Shown here: one piece after another, positions 23,901-34,926 of the stretch
Numbering within the stretch: position 1 is the first letter of the stretch
How the letters are laid out: each line of letters opens with the position of its first letter
Source of the DNA: Lantana camara
Taxonomy: Eukaryota > Streptophyta > Magnoliopsida > Lamiales > Verbenaceae
DNA length: 64,000 bases
Reading direction: 5' to 3'
Assembly (NCBI GenBank): GCA_037501455.1
Contig: CM074865.1
Coordinates: 31,106,501 to 31,170,500 of the forward strand
The notes under the pieces: model-generated
Databases searched by the model: none
The model's input: only the letters and a program-made list of their open reading frames with translations
Told to the model about the DNA's origin: nothing
Made by a program: the position numbers and the translations under genes

Positions 23901-24390
23901 GGTGGCGAATCTGCGCGAGGTCCAAGTTTCGGGCGAAATTCAGAGGATCAAACGGGCTTAGAAAAATACAAGGCTAGGTTCCTTAGTTCCCAGTCTTCGT
24001 TATGAGTCCGGCATCACTTCCGGAATTCGAATCCGAATCTAAAACTAGTTAGGCCCTCATGTCCCTAACAAATAAAATATGGTGCGTTACCATATCAAAC
24101 AAGTCTAAAAAACTAAAACGAGCTCGCAAATGAATTCATAACATGTATAATTCATGCATATCAAATTTTCACGAAATTTCGAAACGAGTTGAAACTTAAA
24201 CGAATTAAAAACAAGTTTAAAAACTTAAAAACGTTTAAATATTCAATTTTAAAAATATATCAATTAATTCAAATAAATTCATATAATCACATAATTATTC
24301 AAATAACACTTATTTGTATAATTAATTTAAATGCGCATATAACACTCTCGACACAACGTACCTGTACGGGCGAGCGAGCGGGATGTTACA
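20937..24390 (-). mobile_element. Element B 5' LTR (right copy)
   Basis: It runs from TGTAACACCCCGGAGCGAAG to GAGCGGGATGTTACA, 3454 bp. It matches the left copy through its whole length and has the same palindrome cluster and hairpin (21804-21832). Confidence 0.9.
23076..23205. repeat. Palindrome cluster, ACACGGCCGTGT type (B right LTR)
   Basis: GGACACGGCCGTGTCC is at 23076-23091 and the perfect 24-bp palindrome at 23104-23127. A third copy near 23162 has GGTCG for GGCCG, and a fourth near 23192 reads ACACGGGCGTGT. The two perfect copies are unchanged between LTRs, while the weaker ones vary. Confidence 0.93.
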
Positions 24391-24545
24391 GCCTATTTCT
24401 AGCTTCTTACAGAAAATAGCCAACATAAAGTCTTCTTCTTTAATAATCTAATTTTTGGGATTGTTTTTCTGATGATAATTCATAATTGTTTTAGTGTTGT
24501 AAATGTATTTTAATATCTTTTTTCTTTAATTAATGTGCAGCAGAA

Positions 24546-24718
24546 ATGTCTTCTTCGGGACAAAATTTGGAGGTAACTTCTACTCCCACTCCTACATCTG
24601 CTCCATCAAAAAGAGGAAAAAATGATATAGCATAGGGTCATGTGACCGAAAGAGTGATTAATGGGGAAAAAAAACTATATGTTGTTTATACTGTGGAAAA
24701 GATACTACGGGGAGGTGG
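24546..24718 (+). pseudogene. hAT transposase N-terminal exon (BED-type zinc finger part)
   Basis: After a splice-acceptor-like TGTGCAG the frame starts MSSSGQNLEV, runs through a Ser/Thr/Pro-rich leader to KRGKNDIA, meets a TAG (24633-24635, a Trp in relatives) and continues GHVTERV. After a frameshift CLYCGKDTTG gives the C-x2-C half of a BED finger, which in hAT transposases binds the transposon ends. Sequence switches to element E at about 24719, inside the finger. Confidence 0.75.
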
Positions 24719-25290
24719 CTTTATCCCATGTGCCGGTATCCTCTGCAATCAAAGCTTCCTTGAATTCATTTCGGAGGCCTTCCATGAAGTATCTAGCCTT
24801 CACCCGATCGTTACCCGTAAGGTGCGTCACATCCCAACCTCTCGAATTCCCCTATGTAGTCCACAACGGTTCTTTCTCCTTGTTTTAAAGTGAGAAATTC
24901 TTCAAATCTTCGGTCTTGCAAAATGACCCGTGCAAACCTCTTTCTGAATTCTCGAACAAACACATCCCACGTCAACTCTTCGCCCGTTGTCTCTAACTGT
25001 TGAGCAACTCTTTTCCACCATTGCCTTGCTTGACCTTGTAGGAGGAACGTAGCAAGGCGAGCCATATCTTGAGAGTTGCATGGTCATACTTCAAAGATGC
25101 TCTCTATTTCCGAAAGCCACTCTTCGGCCCTTATATCATCCCCTTCTCTAAATTGGGGAGGATTAAATGCTCTAAATTCTCGGTACATCATCGCCATCAA
25201 ATTCATTGTTGGTACTTCAGTCGAAGATTGTCCTTGGTCGCTCAGATTTGGATGGGACGGTTGACTGTGGTATTGTTGACGCGGCGGCAT
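24719..25290 (-). pseudogene. Element E gag remnant
   Basis: It starts MPPRQQYHSQPSH at 25290 on the minus strand. FRAFNPPQFREGDDIRAEEW and IESIFEV lead to an in-frame TGA near 25084, after which the same frame continues ARLATFLLQGQARQWWKRV, the Gag core. DVFVREFRKRFARV and FLTLKQGERTVVDYIGEFERL follow. A frameshift near 24830 leads to YFMEGLRNEFKEALIAEDTG. This is a clear Ty3/gypsy Gag with one stop and one frameshift, truncated by the junction with hAT. Confidence 0.88.
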
Positions 25291-25539
25291 CCTGAAAATC
25301 TCACAACTTCAATGTTGAAACATGCATGTCGATTAGTAAATGCTCATGCCACGTAATAAATCAATCAAAAACTACCAAGAAATGCAATGCATCAAATAGT
25401 ATAAATTCAGCAAAGTGATGAAAATTCGAATGCATAGCTCTTCAAATCATAATGCAGGTGCGCACATAACCAAATTGTCCTACGCCGTTCGACCTAGACA
25501 GACACAACACGACACTAGAGCTCGGTTTTGCAACCTAGA

Positions 25540-25551
25540 GCTCTGATACCA
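25540..25551 (-). promoter_or_regulatory. Primer binding site of element E (tRNA-iMet)
   Basis: GCTCTGATACCA on the plus strand, 8 bases before the LTR start at 25560. It is the same primer as D and B. Confidence 0.9.
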
Positions 25552-26341
25552 CTTAAGGATGTAACACCCCAAACGGAGGATACCACATCCCCCGCACTAG
25601 GACCCTGACCCGGTCATGAAATAGAAGGTCCATGCCCGAATCCGAATCATAGCGAACGGGAGACCAACTCACACACTAGGCTAGGCGGATCTCACTTGAC
25701 AAACTCAGAGTGCGGAAGCAATTAAAATAAAACATGCAAAGCAGGTGACGGGTTCAACTAGCATAAATACCTAGTCCCGAATCAATTCATAATCCAACAT
25801 AATAAACAGCATAAATATCATCATAATATCTACTAACATCCAAATACTAGCTTGCTAACCCTACGCGGGTTTAAGTCTAAGTAAAACATAAACATAACCT
25901 TCAAGTGTGAAACATAAATACATAACGTAAATAAAGTATACAATAAATGCATCCTAATACCAACTAGACTGACAAGTGTGACTCAGGAGACTCACTTCCG
26001 CCTAGCTCAAGCCAAAAGGAAACCCGCAAACTAAAAGATAAAATGAGGTGTCAGTCAACTGACTGAGTGAGGGGGCTAACGCACACCCACAATATATATA
26101 TACAGAGCACAACACATATCAAAATGGTGGACTCATGAACCGGGAATAGGTGTTGCATACCAAAGCGTTTCAAAGCAAAACCCAAATATATATGTATACT
26201 TAGAAAGCATTTTCAGAAACTCTATTCCGATTCATGATTCCCATAACATAAAAGAACAGATGCTCGGCGAGTACGAACTTCCAACCTCAACTCCTCATAT
26301 CATAACAAAACATAAATAACATACCAACCTCAACTCCGGGT

Positions 26342-26370
26342 GATGGTAGGGTTGCGCGACCCTAACCATC
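26342..26370. repeat. Hairpin GATGGT...ACCATC in LTR E
   Basis: GATGGTAGGGT and ACCCTAACCATC form imperfect arms around TGCGCG. Similar hairpins occupy the equivalent place in LTRs B (15656-15684, 21804-21832), F (36163-36191) and, shorter, D (8593-8607). Confidence 0.75.
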
Positions 26371-26671
26371 CATACAGTCGAGGGGAGTGCTAATGCTACT
26401 CAAACCCTCAGGACTCCGTTTCCCAACCAAACCTCCTGGTGGGTCCCGGTACATCCTCTTCATACAGATGGAGACTACGTACAGGTATATCCCCGACGGC
26501 CCTAACCGTCCCGGGGGCTCCTTACCCGTAGCTCCTGGGCCCCATAATAGAACAGAACATAACATAATACAACATACGCCAATCTTTCATGGAAAATCTC
26601 GCTACATAATCACAACACAACGGTTTTTCCAAAATAGCTTACATATGCTTCAAAAACTGGTTTTTATAAGT

Positions 26672-26751
26672 ATTCCTACGCTGCAGGGATAGCCCGCCCA
26701 CGCAGGACTCACGCACTTACATTCCCACGCTGCAGGGATAGCCCGCCCACG
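26672..26751. repeat. Direct repeat, about 30-bp unit at 49-bp spacing
   Basis: ACGCTGCAGGGATAGCCCGC with its flanks occurs at 26672-26702 and again at 26721-26751. It is a local duplication in LTR E. Confidence 0.9.
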
Positions 26752-28439
26752 GAGAAGTGCAAGCATAAGATCATAAAAATATCATATTCAACACATACAT
26801 ATCTATAGTAAGGTATACTCGCATGCAAGGGTTCAAATTAGCATATTAAGGCCATAGGTCGCATAACTATACAAAATCCTAAACCTCACCTGAGAAACGA
26901 CAAGATACAAGAATTGACAAGACGGGTGCAAACTCGACAAGTTGTCCCCGCCCTGGAGATCACTGTACAAAAAAGAAAATACGGTGTACTCATGAGACAA
27001 GACTCAGACATGAACCATAGAGACGCACGGCGATGCTCAACATGATAGTGGTATGCATAAGTACCCATGTTATGCTTCTAATGTGGTGTCGTGGTCAGTT
27101 AAGGCATATCAATGCGCAACAAGGTTATATTTACAAGTAAAAATTCTAAATGTAAGTATAATATGATGAATTCAAATATTATACAACACTCAAAGTTCTA
27201 AAATGAATCAAAGTCATATTAAACCAAATAAATTCATGCTTGAATACCTCATAAATTATAATTACACTCATTTATGCAAATTCAAGAAATGGTCATGTTA
27301 TAAACATTAATTCATTTTAATAATTAATAAAATTTTCTTTTAAGTTGTAAGAGTTTGCTTTAGTTTAAGAGTCAAATAATACAAACCAAGACAATTAAAT
27401 TATGATTGGTTCACCTTAAATTTTATTGGCTAAGTATAAAATCCATTCCTTGTTTAAGATTTGTTAAACGTCTAGTCTATACCCAACACTCAAGATCCCA
27501 ATTTAAGTACATAACCTGTTGATCCCCATAGTTTACCAATCATCAAGCATAATCAGTTTTCAAACCAACCAAGTAACAACCTGAGCAACAATTTCAAATT
27601 AAAAATTAAGTGAATCTCAATTCATAAATTACTAAACATCCGGACATATATCAAGAGAAACGTATACCCACACTCACATTATGCGTTTATTGTATAACAT
27701 TTCATTGCCCAACTCGTGTACTAATTTAATTGAATAACATATTTGCACAAATTTAAACTCAGACATACGAAGACAAAGCATATACATCACGGTTCCCACT
27801 CAATTCCACTCCAAACATAAGACATTTATATATATAATCCTAATTTCGTAAAACCAACAAAACACCCAACTCAGCTCATTATTAAATAGATACTAGAGGT
27901 ACTAGTCCCACAAAACTCAATTTATTTTAGGTTATAAGGGTTTAGATTGTCAATTTGAAGAACTTCATGCAATTACAAATTCCAATTCAATTTAGTAAGG
28001 TCATATATTGTAATACACAAATGTATGATTCAAAACATGAATTACGAACCATTTTACAAAAATGCACATAGCAGATTTCCAATTAAAACATCCCAACCCC
28101 AAAAGCTTCATTACCAAACCCAACTTCACAATTTATCAAATATAAGGATGCATATCACGAAATGTACCATACGTTAGTGACCCTCGATTTGCAGCTACAT
28201 ATATACACATCACCAATTAAACCAGAATTCATTACAAAATATATTCCATCATAAATTTTTCAGATTAAAAATGCAGATTTCCTCATAACAACACGATTCA
28301 TTAAATTGAAAGTTCAATTTCTCAGTTCTGCAAAAGAAGGGATATACAGCTATACCCTAAACATAATTTTTCTATTATAAACATAATTACAATTAAATGA
28401 AGGGAGAAAGATAGAGGCCTACGATTTCCAAACTGAAAG

Positions 28440-29300
28440 GGAGAACAAGTGATGGTTGTTGGCGTTGATAAGAGGTCCTCGGCAGTGGTTTGAGGCGACG
28501 ATGGTTGCTGTGCTAGATGAAGACTGTCGTGGCGAATGGAAGAGCAGAAGGTACTGGAGCAGGGTAGTCCACAGTTGCTGGAATGGCAACGGAGGCCGAA
28601 ACTGGAGCTGCAATAACGACGACAGAGCAAGGGTGGTGGCTCGACGGGAATGGTGGTCAGGGACTGAACTGGTTGATCGAAGCCAATGATGGCGATCCGA
28701 CGGTGACTCGCGGGCTTAGCGTGGCGGCAGCGGTCTTACCGAAAATGCTGGCGGTAAGCGGGCTTCCTCCCTCTGTTGTAGTCGGATCCGGCTTGAACGA
28801 TGGTGAACCTGCGTTGGCGGTGATCTATTCAGATCTGGGTGAAGAATGAGGTTGAGGGTTGTTGTCGTGGGTGGTGGTTCACCAGAAAAGACGGGGGGTC
28901 ATAAATCTGAGGTGGAGATGGTGGTCGGCTTTGCTGTTGAGATGGCGGCGATGGAGGTCCTCGCTCGCTTTCTTCAGATCTGGGGATGAGGAAGAAAGAG
29001 AAAGGGGTTGGTGGTGGTAGTCGCCTGGAATGAAGGCCGATGGTGGTGGGCTCTTGGCTGAAGCCGCGGTGGCACGTGAGATTGCAGTGGTGGTTCTGGA
29101 ATGGTGGTGAGTCGCCGACGAGAGGGGGGAGAAAGAGATGGTGGTTGGCGATTGAAGGTGGTGGTGCGTCGTTGATGCTTGTGAAGGTGAAGGGGAGAAG
29201 AAGACGTTAGCAGTGGTGGTTGTTGGCGAGCTTCTGCTGATGAGGGGAGAAAGGAACTGTTGCGCCGCTGCTAACTCAGAAAAGGGGGAGGAGAATAATG
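28440..29300 (-). other. GC-rich gene-like block in LTR E
   Basis: About 860 bp rich in GGTGGT/CCACCA triplets with longish open frames on both strands. Read with the LTR it lies about 0.5-1.4 kb from the LTR start. Solo LTR G has a similar GC-rich block at about the same distance (51240-52110). The open frames have low complexity and I recognise no protein. Confidence 0.5.
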
Positions 29301-29808
29301 AAGAAGACTGCTAGGGTTTCACGTGAAATAAGGGGTCTCAGTTTCGAATTTGCAAACAAGTCCCTCGAGTGCTTAGGTGATGCGATTGAGTTCACATAGT
29401 TCAATTAGGGTTCAAATAAATCCAATTAGAGATTATGTAATTATAAAAGCATCCCCAAGGTTTTAAAGAAAGTATTAGTAAGTCCAAATTCGGATTTTAG
29501 AAATTATAAAAGTGCCCCAAAGATTTAAAGTGGTATCCAAACAAGTCCAATTGAATTTCCCATAATTTAGGAATTGACCCCCAAAGTTCAATAATTACAG
29601 TTAGGCCCACATAATTCAAGTTAAAGAGCAAATAGGTATTACACACATATTTCAATTAAGTCCACATATTTTCATAAGTATGCAATTGAGTCAAATAAAC
29701 AATTAAGAAGTGAATAAAACAATTCAAGCACAAGCAGAGTTAAATAATTAGCAATCTAATAGCACGAAAACGACATCGTATCTTGCTCCGAAAATGCGGG
29801 GTGTTACA

Positions 29809-31105
29809 TTAACCAACTTTAAAAAATGTCATTGCTGGTAAGGAAGCGGTTCAAAAAGCTCGTTATGAAAGTTGCTAAATTCTTTTATGATACATGTATT
29901 CCGATCAACGCTAGCAATTCAAGGTACTTCCAGCGTATGTTTGATGCTGCAATTGCAATAGGACCTGGATTTAAGGTTCCCAGTTATCATGCTCTTAGAC
30001 TTCCTCTATTGAAAGATGCGAAGAAAGAAGTTCGATTATGGGTTGATAGTATTCGGAGTATTTGGGCACAAAGTGGATGCACTGTTATGGGCGATGGTTG
30101 GAGTGATACCAATAGAAGAACATTAATTAATTTTCTGATCTATTGTCCTCGTGGAACTATTTTCTGGAAATCTGTTGATGCATCTGATATTGTGAAAAAT
30201 GCAACAGCCCTTTTTAACTTATTTCAGGAAGTCATTGAATGGGTAAGACCAACTAGTGTGGTTCACATGGTCACGGATAACGGCTCTAATTATGTTGCAG
30301 CTGGGAGAATGATACAAGATCATTACAAAATTATTAATTGGTCTCCTTGCACAGCACATTGCTTGAATCTAGTGCTGAAAGACATTTCAAAGATGGATCA
30401 TGTTACTGAAATTATTGGAAAAGCATCTCAGGTAACTCGATTTGTGTACAATCACATTTTTTGGCTATCGTGGTTGCGGAAGAGAAAGGATTGGACAAAA
30501 TTAATTCGGCCAAGTGACACTAGATTTGGTACAAGTTTCATTGCCTTACATAATATATACCATCACATGCATGATTTGAAAACATTAGTTACTTGTAAGG
30601 AATTTCCTGATTCAAGACTTGCGAGGGAGAGGAAAACAAAAGAAGTTATTGTAATTGTTTTGGACAATAAGTTTTAGAATGATTGTTTGATCATTGTTAA
30701 GATTATGGAACCTTTGATGCGTCTTTTGAAAATTGTTGATGGTGATAAGAAGCCCTCAATCGGATATGTTTATGAAGGAATGTATAGGGCATGTAAGGGA
30801 ATTAAGAGTCTTTTTAAGAACAAGAAGAGATTGTACAAGCCGTATACAAGTATCATAAAGAGTCGTTGGGATAGGCAGCTAAGGAAAACATACATGCTGT
30901 TGCATATTGGTTGAACCCGCATTTCAATATGATCAAACATCTTTCTGTGAGAAGCCAGAGGTAATGAATGGTGTTCTTGAAGTGATTGCATCTAAAGGAG
31001 TAGGTAGCAAGTCGAAGTTGTTGCATGAGACTAAATTATTTTGAGATCGTCTTGAAAGTTTTGGACTGGACCTTGCTCATGAGACTTGCAAGAATACTCA
31101 ACCTG
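29809..31105 (+). pseudogene. hAT transposase main exon (DUF659 and catalytic region)
   Basis: FFYDTCIPINASNSRYFQRM, IGPGFKVPSYHALRLPLLKD and GCTVMGDGWSDTNRRTLINF are the DUF659 region of plant hAT transposases. VVHMVTDNGSNYVAAGRM holds the second acidic residue and WSPCTAHCLNLVLKDI the conserved C-x2-H motif. RPSDTRFGTSFIALHNI follows. A TAG at 30675-30677 sits where relatives have Trp. The frame continues KIMEPLMRLLKIVDGDKKPS, with a frameshift near 30885 and a TGA near 31040. The exon ends at a donor, CTG|GTAAAT (31105/31106). The N-terminal part is missing at the junction with element E. Confidence 0.88.
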
Positions 31106-31186
31106 GTAAATTTGTTTATCTTTATATTACTTGATATTTTTTATTATATACTTTGATTGCTTATTCCTTTGTTTGTTTTTTCCTAG

Positions 31187-31378
31187 ATAAGTGGTGGAAA
31201 TGCCCCAAATCTTCAAAAGTTAGCAATTCGATTCTTGGGCAAATAAGCACCTCATCCGGATGTGAAAGAAATTGGAGTGTTTTTTTATCACATCCATACC
31301 AAAAAGATGAACCGATTGGAGCATCGAAGACTTAATGACTTGGTTTATGTTCATTACAACATGAAACTAAAAGATAGG
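31187..31378 (+). pseudogene. hAT transposase C-terminal dimerisation exon
   Basis: It follows a TTTCCTAG acceptor. In three frames, linked by two frameshifts, it reads GGNAPNLQKLAIRFLG, ISTSSGCERNWSVF, then NRLEHRRLNDLVYVHYNMKL. This is the hAT dimerisation domain, usually the best conserved part of the transposase. A GTAACA donor follows at 31379. Confidence 0.85.
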
Positions 31379-31460
31379 TAACAATATTCTAAAAAATTTA
31401 TATTATTTTTCTTTATATAAATTGATAGTTTCCTAACATTATAGTTGCATAAAATTTTAG

Positions 31461-31927
31461 GTAGTTTATGAAGGCTGAAAATTATGATCCTATTGATTAT
31501 GAAACTATTGATAATATTGATGTTTGGATCATTGACGATGAGGATGAACCTCTCCTCAACTACGAAGAGATAGAGAATATGCTTTATGAACAACTTGATC
31601 CTCCAAGAATGGAAAGACAACGCCGTAGGCCTCGAGAAGGTTTGTATTATAATAGATGCATCTAACTATTTAATACTATGAAGAGATTGAGAATATGCTC
31701 TATTGATTAATTTTTTGAATGTAGATAATGTTGTTGACGATGATGATGATAATATTAAGCCCGTGGCCTTTGATGATGATATTGATTTCTCAAACTTTGA
31801 GCATTTGAATATTGCTAGTAATTTTGATGATGTTTCGATTGGAGTTGGAGATGGTGATAGCACAACCGGTGGTTTGAGCCTCAAAAATGAAGATGATGAA
31901 GTTTGGTTAAGAATGAATCAAGACTAA
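31461..31927 (+). pseudogene. hAT transposase acidic tail exons
   Basis: There are two exons. 31461-31639 reads MKAENYDPIDYETIDNIDVW and EDEPLLNYEEIENMLYEQ. 31725-31927 reads VDDDDDNIKPVAFDDDIDF and on to a stop. The intron between them has GTTTGT and TGTAG borders. Such acidic tails follow the dimerisation domain in this hAT subgroup. Confidence 0.75.
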
Positions 31928-32292
31928 TGTGTTATGCAATTTTATGAATGTATGTTATGAAATTTGAACTTTAAATGTTGATGTTATGAACCTTGAATGA
32001 TGAATTATGAATGTATGTTTTATTTTAGTTGATACTTTATCTTTATTTGTTATTCATTGTGTATGTATAATATTTTTAAATTCATATATTAGATTTATAT
32101 ATATAAAGTACAAACTGAAAAAATACAAAGATGAATTTTAAATATTTTTATAATTATTTTTAATATTTAATATTATTTATTATATAATTATGACGTCACC
32201 AGTTCAACCAAGGTTGACCCAACGGTTGACCCACTAACCCTTGACCCAGTTAATTTTTCGGTTCGCTTAACAGTCCGATCCTAAAAACATTG
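31928..32292 (+). other. hAT 3' untranslated and terminal region
   Basis: A/T-rich sequence leads to the GGTTGACCC repeats (32205-32250) and the terminal repeat ending AACATTG. No gene is present. Confidence 0.7.
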
Positions 32293-32300
32293 GCTCACAA

Positions 32301-33224
32301 CATGGACAAGATGGATTATTGGCTCATCGATCGTTTTTCCATGATGATCTGGGAATGCTAATAAGGCTTGAAGTTTGTGTCTAAATTACTAAGGATAAGC
32401 TCGAGTATCCGAGGAAGGGCGAATATGATTTGTCGTGAAGAATGAGTTGATGGGGTCAATGTAAGCGCATATTCAAAAGAGGAACTTCAGACTATAGAGT
32501 TTTGTAAAGAAGAAAAATGGATTGAGGACGAAGACCGAGTGATTATTGAAGTATCGAACACATCGGAGGTTTCAAGTCTATTGGCACTATGGTTAGAGGA
32601 AACTCCAACAAAGAATCAAGCACTAAATCGGATCATAGTCGCAAAGGATTTTGAAGCAACGGGGAACGGTACATAAAAACATACATATCACGTGCATCAT
32701 ACATTTCTTAATTATTCTAGTATATGTTTGTTTGTTATTTATTAATTGCTTTTGGAGGGAGCGAGTGCCTTAGAAACACGGTGAGACGAGGGTCGTGCCG
32801 TGTAATAGACTTTCAACAGGTCTTCGAAGACCATGTTTTAAAGCTAATGGCGGTTCAAGAAACCAACTTCAAACCATGAAGTTGATGTGGTGATAGAAGA
32901 CCCTTTTGGGGTTAGAGAACAAGTGGTGGAAGTTCGTTAACTACTCCACTTGTGATACCGCGTTGTGGGATGGTTAGGATGGATTCAAACGGTGGGAGTT
33001 GAATCTCGTTTAGACCCTCCTATTGTGCGAGACGTACGGACTACTTATGGTTGGATCAAGTTCGTGAGCAGCTTGTAGTGAACGTTGAAGCCCCTTCGTG
33101 CTCGAAGACCCTTCTCTGAAATAATTCTTGTGGGGATGTCGCGAACCCCACGTGGGATGAACACGGAGAGGTTTTGCTTAGAGTCCAGAACTCGAGGTAG
33201 TGGACCTGAGGACAAGTCCTTCTT
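32301..33224 (+). other. Element D interior, right part, no recognisable gene
   Basis: It continues D after the hAT insertion. Stops occur in all frames. Near the end GPEDKSFLRGRG resembles the last codons of a Tekay pol (compare EDRFFSKRG in element A). Confidence 0.5.
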
Positions 33225-33237
33225 AAGAGGGAGAGGT
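33225..33237 (+). promoter_or_regulatory. Polypurine tract of element D
   Basis: AAGAGGGAGAGGT lies directly before the 3' LTR and is preceded by GAGGACAAGTCCTTC, the shared signature described for element B. Confidence 0.75.
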
Positions 33238-34044
33238 TGTGACACCCTGTTTTTCCGGCAGGCTAGGTACGATGTCACGAGAGAGTTTAATTCAGCAATT
33301 TTGTGATTTATGTGACGTCGCATGCCTACGTGTCAACTTGTAACTAGATTTTAATTACATGCGCTTTAGAATTTATTTAAATTGTACTTAGGCTCAATTG
33401 TCCAATATTTACAAGTTAGGGACCTAATTATAATTAGGGTGTTTGGGGCCGTTCATGGCTACCTTGAGCTCAGGAATTCGGATTCGAATTCCAACCTTAT
33501 CATTGAGTTCGTTTCGAGGATTCAGATTCAATGAACTATCCTTTTAATTTCTAAAGCCATTTGATCGCCCTACCGTTTTAAAATCCGATCCCGATGGACC
33601 GGATACCGTTTGATCCAACCCGTTTTAGCGGACCTGTTTACCAGCCCTAAAAAGGGTCAAGCCTTTTCTCTCTCTCTATTCCCACGATCAGCCATCAAGC
33701 AAGGAAGAAAGGAGAAGAAATCCACCCCTTTGGCCCTTAGGCTCAACGGTCCGATCAACAACCCAAGGTAAGATTTGTGCTCTACTCGTTACGTGCTTTG
33801 ATTTAATATCCCTTTTGTGCTTCGGATTTGTGCCTACGTGCTAATTAGGGAAGATGGTGAATAGTACCGGGTTTGGGGTTTTATGTGTTTAGCTCGTTTC
33901 GTGAGCTCTTACTTGCGAATATATGATCTATGTGTCGTACGGACTAGTGGTATGAATTTTGGGTGATTTGGAGTTATTTTGTGGTGGTGGGGTGTGTGTG
34001 TTGGCCTTGCTCCGCCATTCAAGGCGGAGCTTGAAGCTGGATTT

Positions 34045-34265
34045 CGGGGGTGAGTAACGTCGGTTCCTGCCTTTGGTCTTGGGGGAGGTAACACCCATTA
34101 CCTTCCAGCTTACTTTTCTTTTGGACGTCTGACTGGGGTTACTGGCGTTACCCCATTTGTGCAGGCAAGGGGTAACGCCCGTTACCCCTAGTCCCTTTGT
34201 CGCCTGTGTCCCTTAATGTGCATTTCTGCTTTTACTCTTAGAGGGGGTAACCCCCGTTAACCCCT
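34045..34265. repeat. Palindrome cluster, GGTAACG-CC-CGTTACC type (D 3' LTR)
   Basis: Same layout as 4896-5106. The copy near 34086 reads GGTAACACCCATTACC, where both CG steps have become CA, so the arms lost their G/C pairs. The copy near 34169 keeps GGGGTAACGCCCGTTACCCC in full. Confidence 0.88.
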
Positions 34266-34864
34266 TGGCTTTGAGAGGTGGTTTGCCTCGTTTTTCCTTT
34301 CTTTCGTTTTTGTTTCGATTTCATTTCTTATGTGTTTTATGTTAGTTATGTGATAATAATTGACATGCATTTCTATAAATTGATATGTTAAGAATGTGAA
34401 CTATATATTGAATATGTTTTGCAATTATATGATTTAATTATAGTAATTAAACGTGTTACGTGTTCATATTCGAGTAAATGCTATTTGTTGCATTTCATTT
34501 GTACTTGATTGCATTTAATTGTGCACATGAACACGATCACCTCAATTCATGACACTTTATGAATTATTTCATATTGAATCATTCCATGACACGTACACCA
34601 CTTCATAAACATTTGTCGTGTGTCTTACTTGGTTCCATTTTGAGTCGTGTCTCACAAGTAACACTGTGTTTCCTTTCTTGTGTAGTGATCTCCTCGGTGG
34701 AGACTTTCGAGACTCGTGATTCCTCTCTTGGTCTTTCTTGCATTTGGAGGTGAGGGTTTTCTTTTATAAATGACATATAACCTTGCATGCTTTAAATAAA
34801 CCAAATGGTTTTCACATAATAACAAATCACGTATAGTGGGATTATGCCTGCCTGACTGCTTGCT

Positions 34865-34865
<1 letters not shown>

Positions 34866-34926
<61 letters not shown>
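34866..34926. repeat. (TA)n microsatellite in D 3' LTR
   Basis: A TA run ends in TGTGTG. The same run in the 5' LTR was the target of the Copia-like solo LTR. Confidence 0.95.

Larger units (their letters stand above)
14789..24390 (-). mobile_element. Gypsy element B, Tekay-type, internally deleted, two LTRs
   Basis: It has two long, nearly identical LTRs (14789-18286 and 20937-24390) flanking a 2650-bp interior. The primer site lies beside the right-hand LTR and the polypurine tract beside the left-hand one, so it reads on the minus strand. The flanks ACCTA (14784-14788) and GCCTA (24391-24395) form a 5-bp TSD with one change. The interior keeps decayed gag and a scrap of RT but is far too short for a full pol. 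The high LTR identity suggests a fairly recent insertion despite the decayed interior, meaning it moved as a non-autonomous copy. Confidence 0.9.
24719..29808 (-). mobile_element. Gypsy element E, 5' half only (LTR, primer site, gag)
   Basis: On the minus strand there is a 5' LTR (29808-25560), a primer site, and gag cut off at about 24719 where hAT coding sequence resumes. There is no pol and no 3' LTR. About 100-130 codons of hAT transposase that should lie between the BED finger and the segment starting at 29826 are also absent. One deletion that removed the 3' part of E together with flanking hAT sequence explains both. Confidence 0.8.
25560..29808 (-). mobile_element. Element E 5' LTR
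   Basis: On the plus strand it runs TGTAACACCCCAAACGG to GGGGTGTTACA, 4249 bp. Its 25560-27100 part matches, in reverse, the end of solo LTR G (about 53100-54654), so E and G belong to one family. It has a hairpin at 26342-26370 and a GC-rich block at 28440-29300. Confidence 0.87.
14222..32292 (+). mobile_element. hAT DNA transposon carrying two gypsy insertions
   Basis: The left end is CAATGTTTTCAGAACAGAAC and the right end, read on the minus strand, is CAATGTTTTTAGGATCGGAC. These are short imperfect terminal inverted repeats. The flanks ACTCACAA (14214-14221) and GCTCACAA (32293-32300) form an 8-bp TSD with one change, as expected for hAT. Subterminal CCGGACCG-like repeats follow the left end. 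With B (14789-24390) and E (24719-29808) removed, about 3.4 kb remains, the normal size of an autonomous hAT. The transposase is broken, so the copy is dead. Confidence 0.88.

Noticed and set aside
26387..26692. Overlapping open frames on both strands near 26400-26690
   Set aside because: They lie in the conserved hairpin and CCTCC-rich part of LTR E, have no domain, and the equivalent stretch in LTR G is broken.
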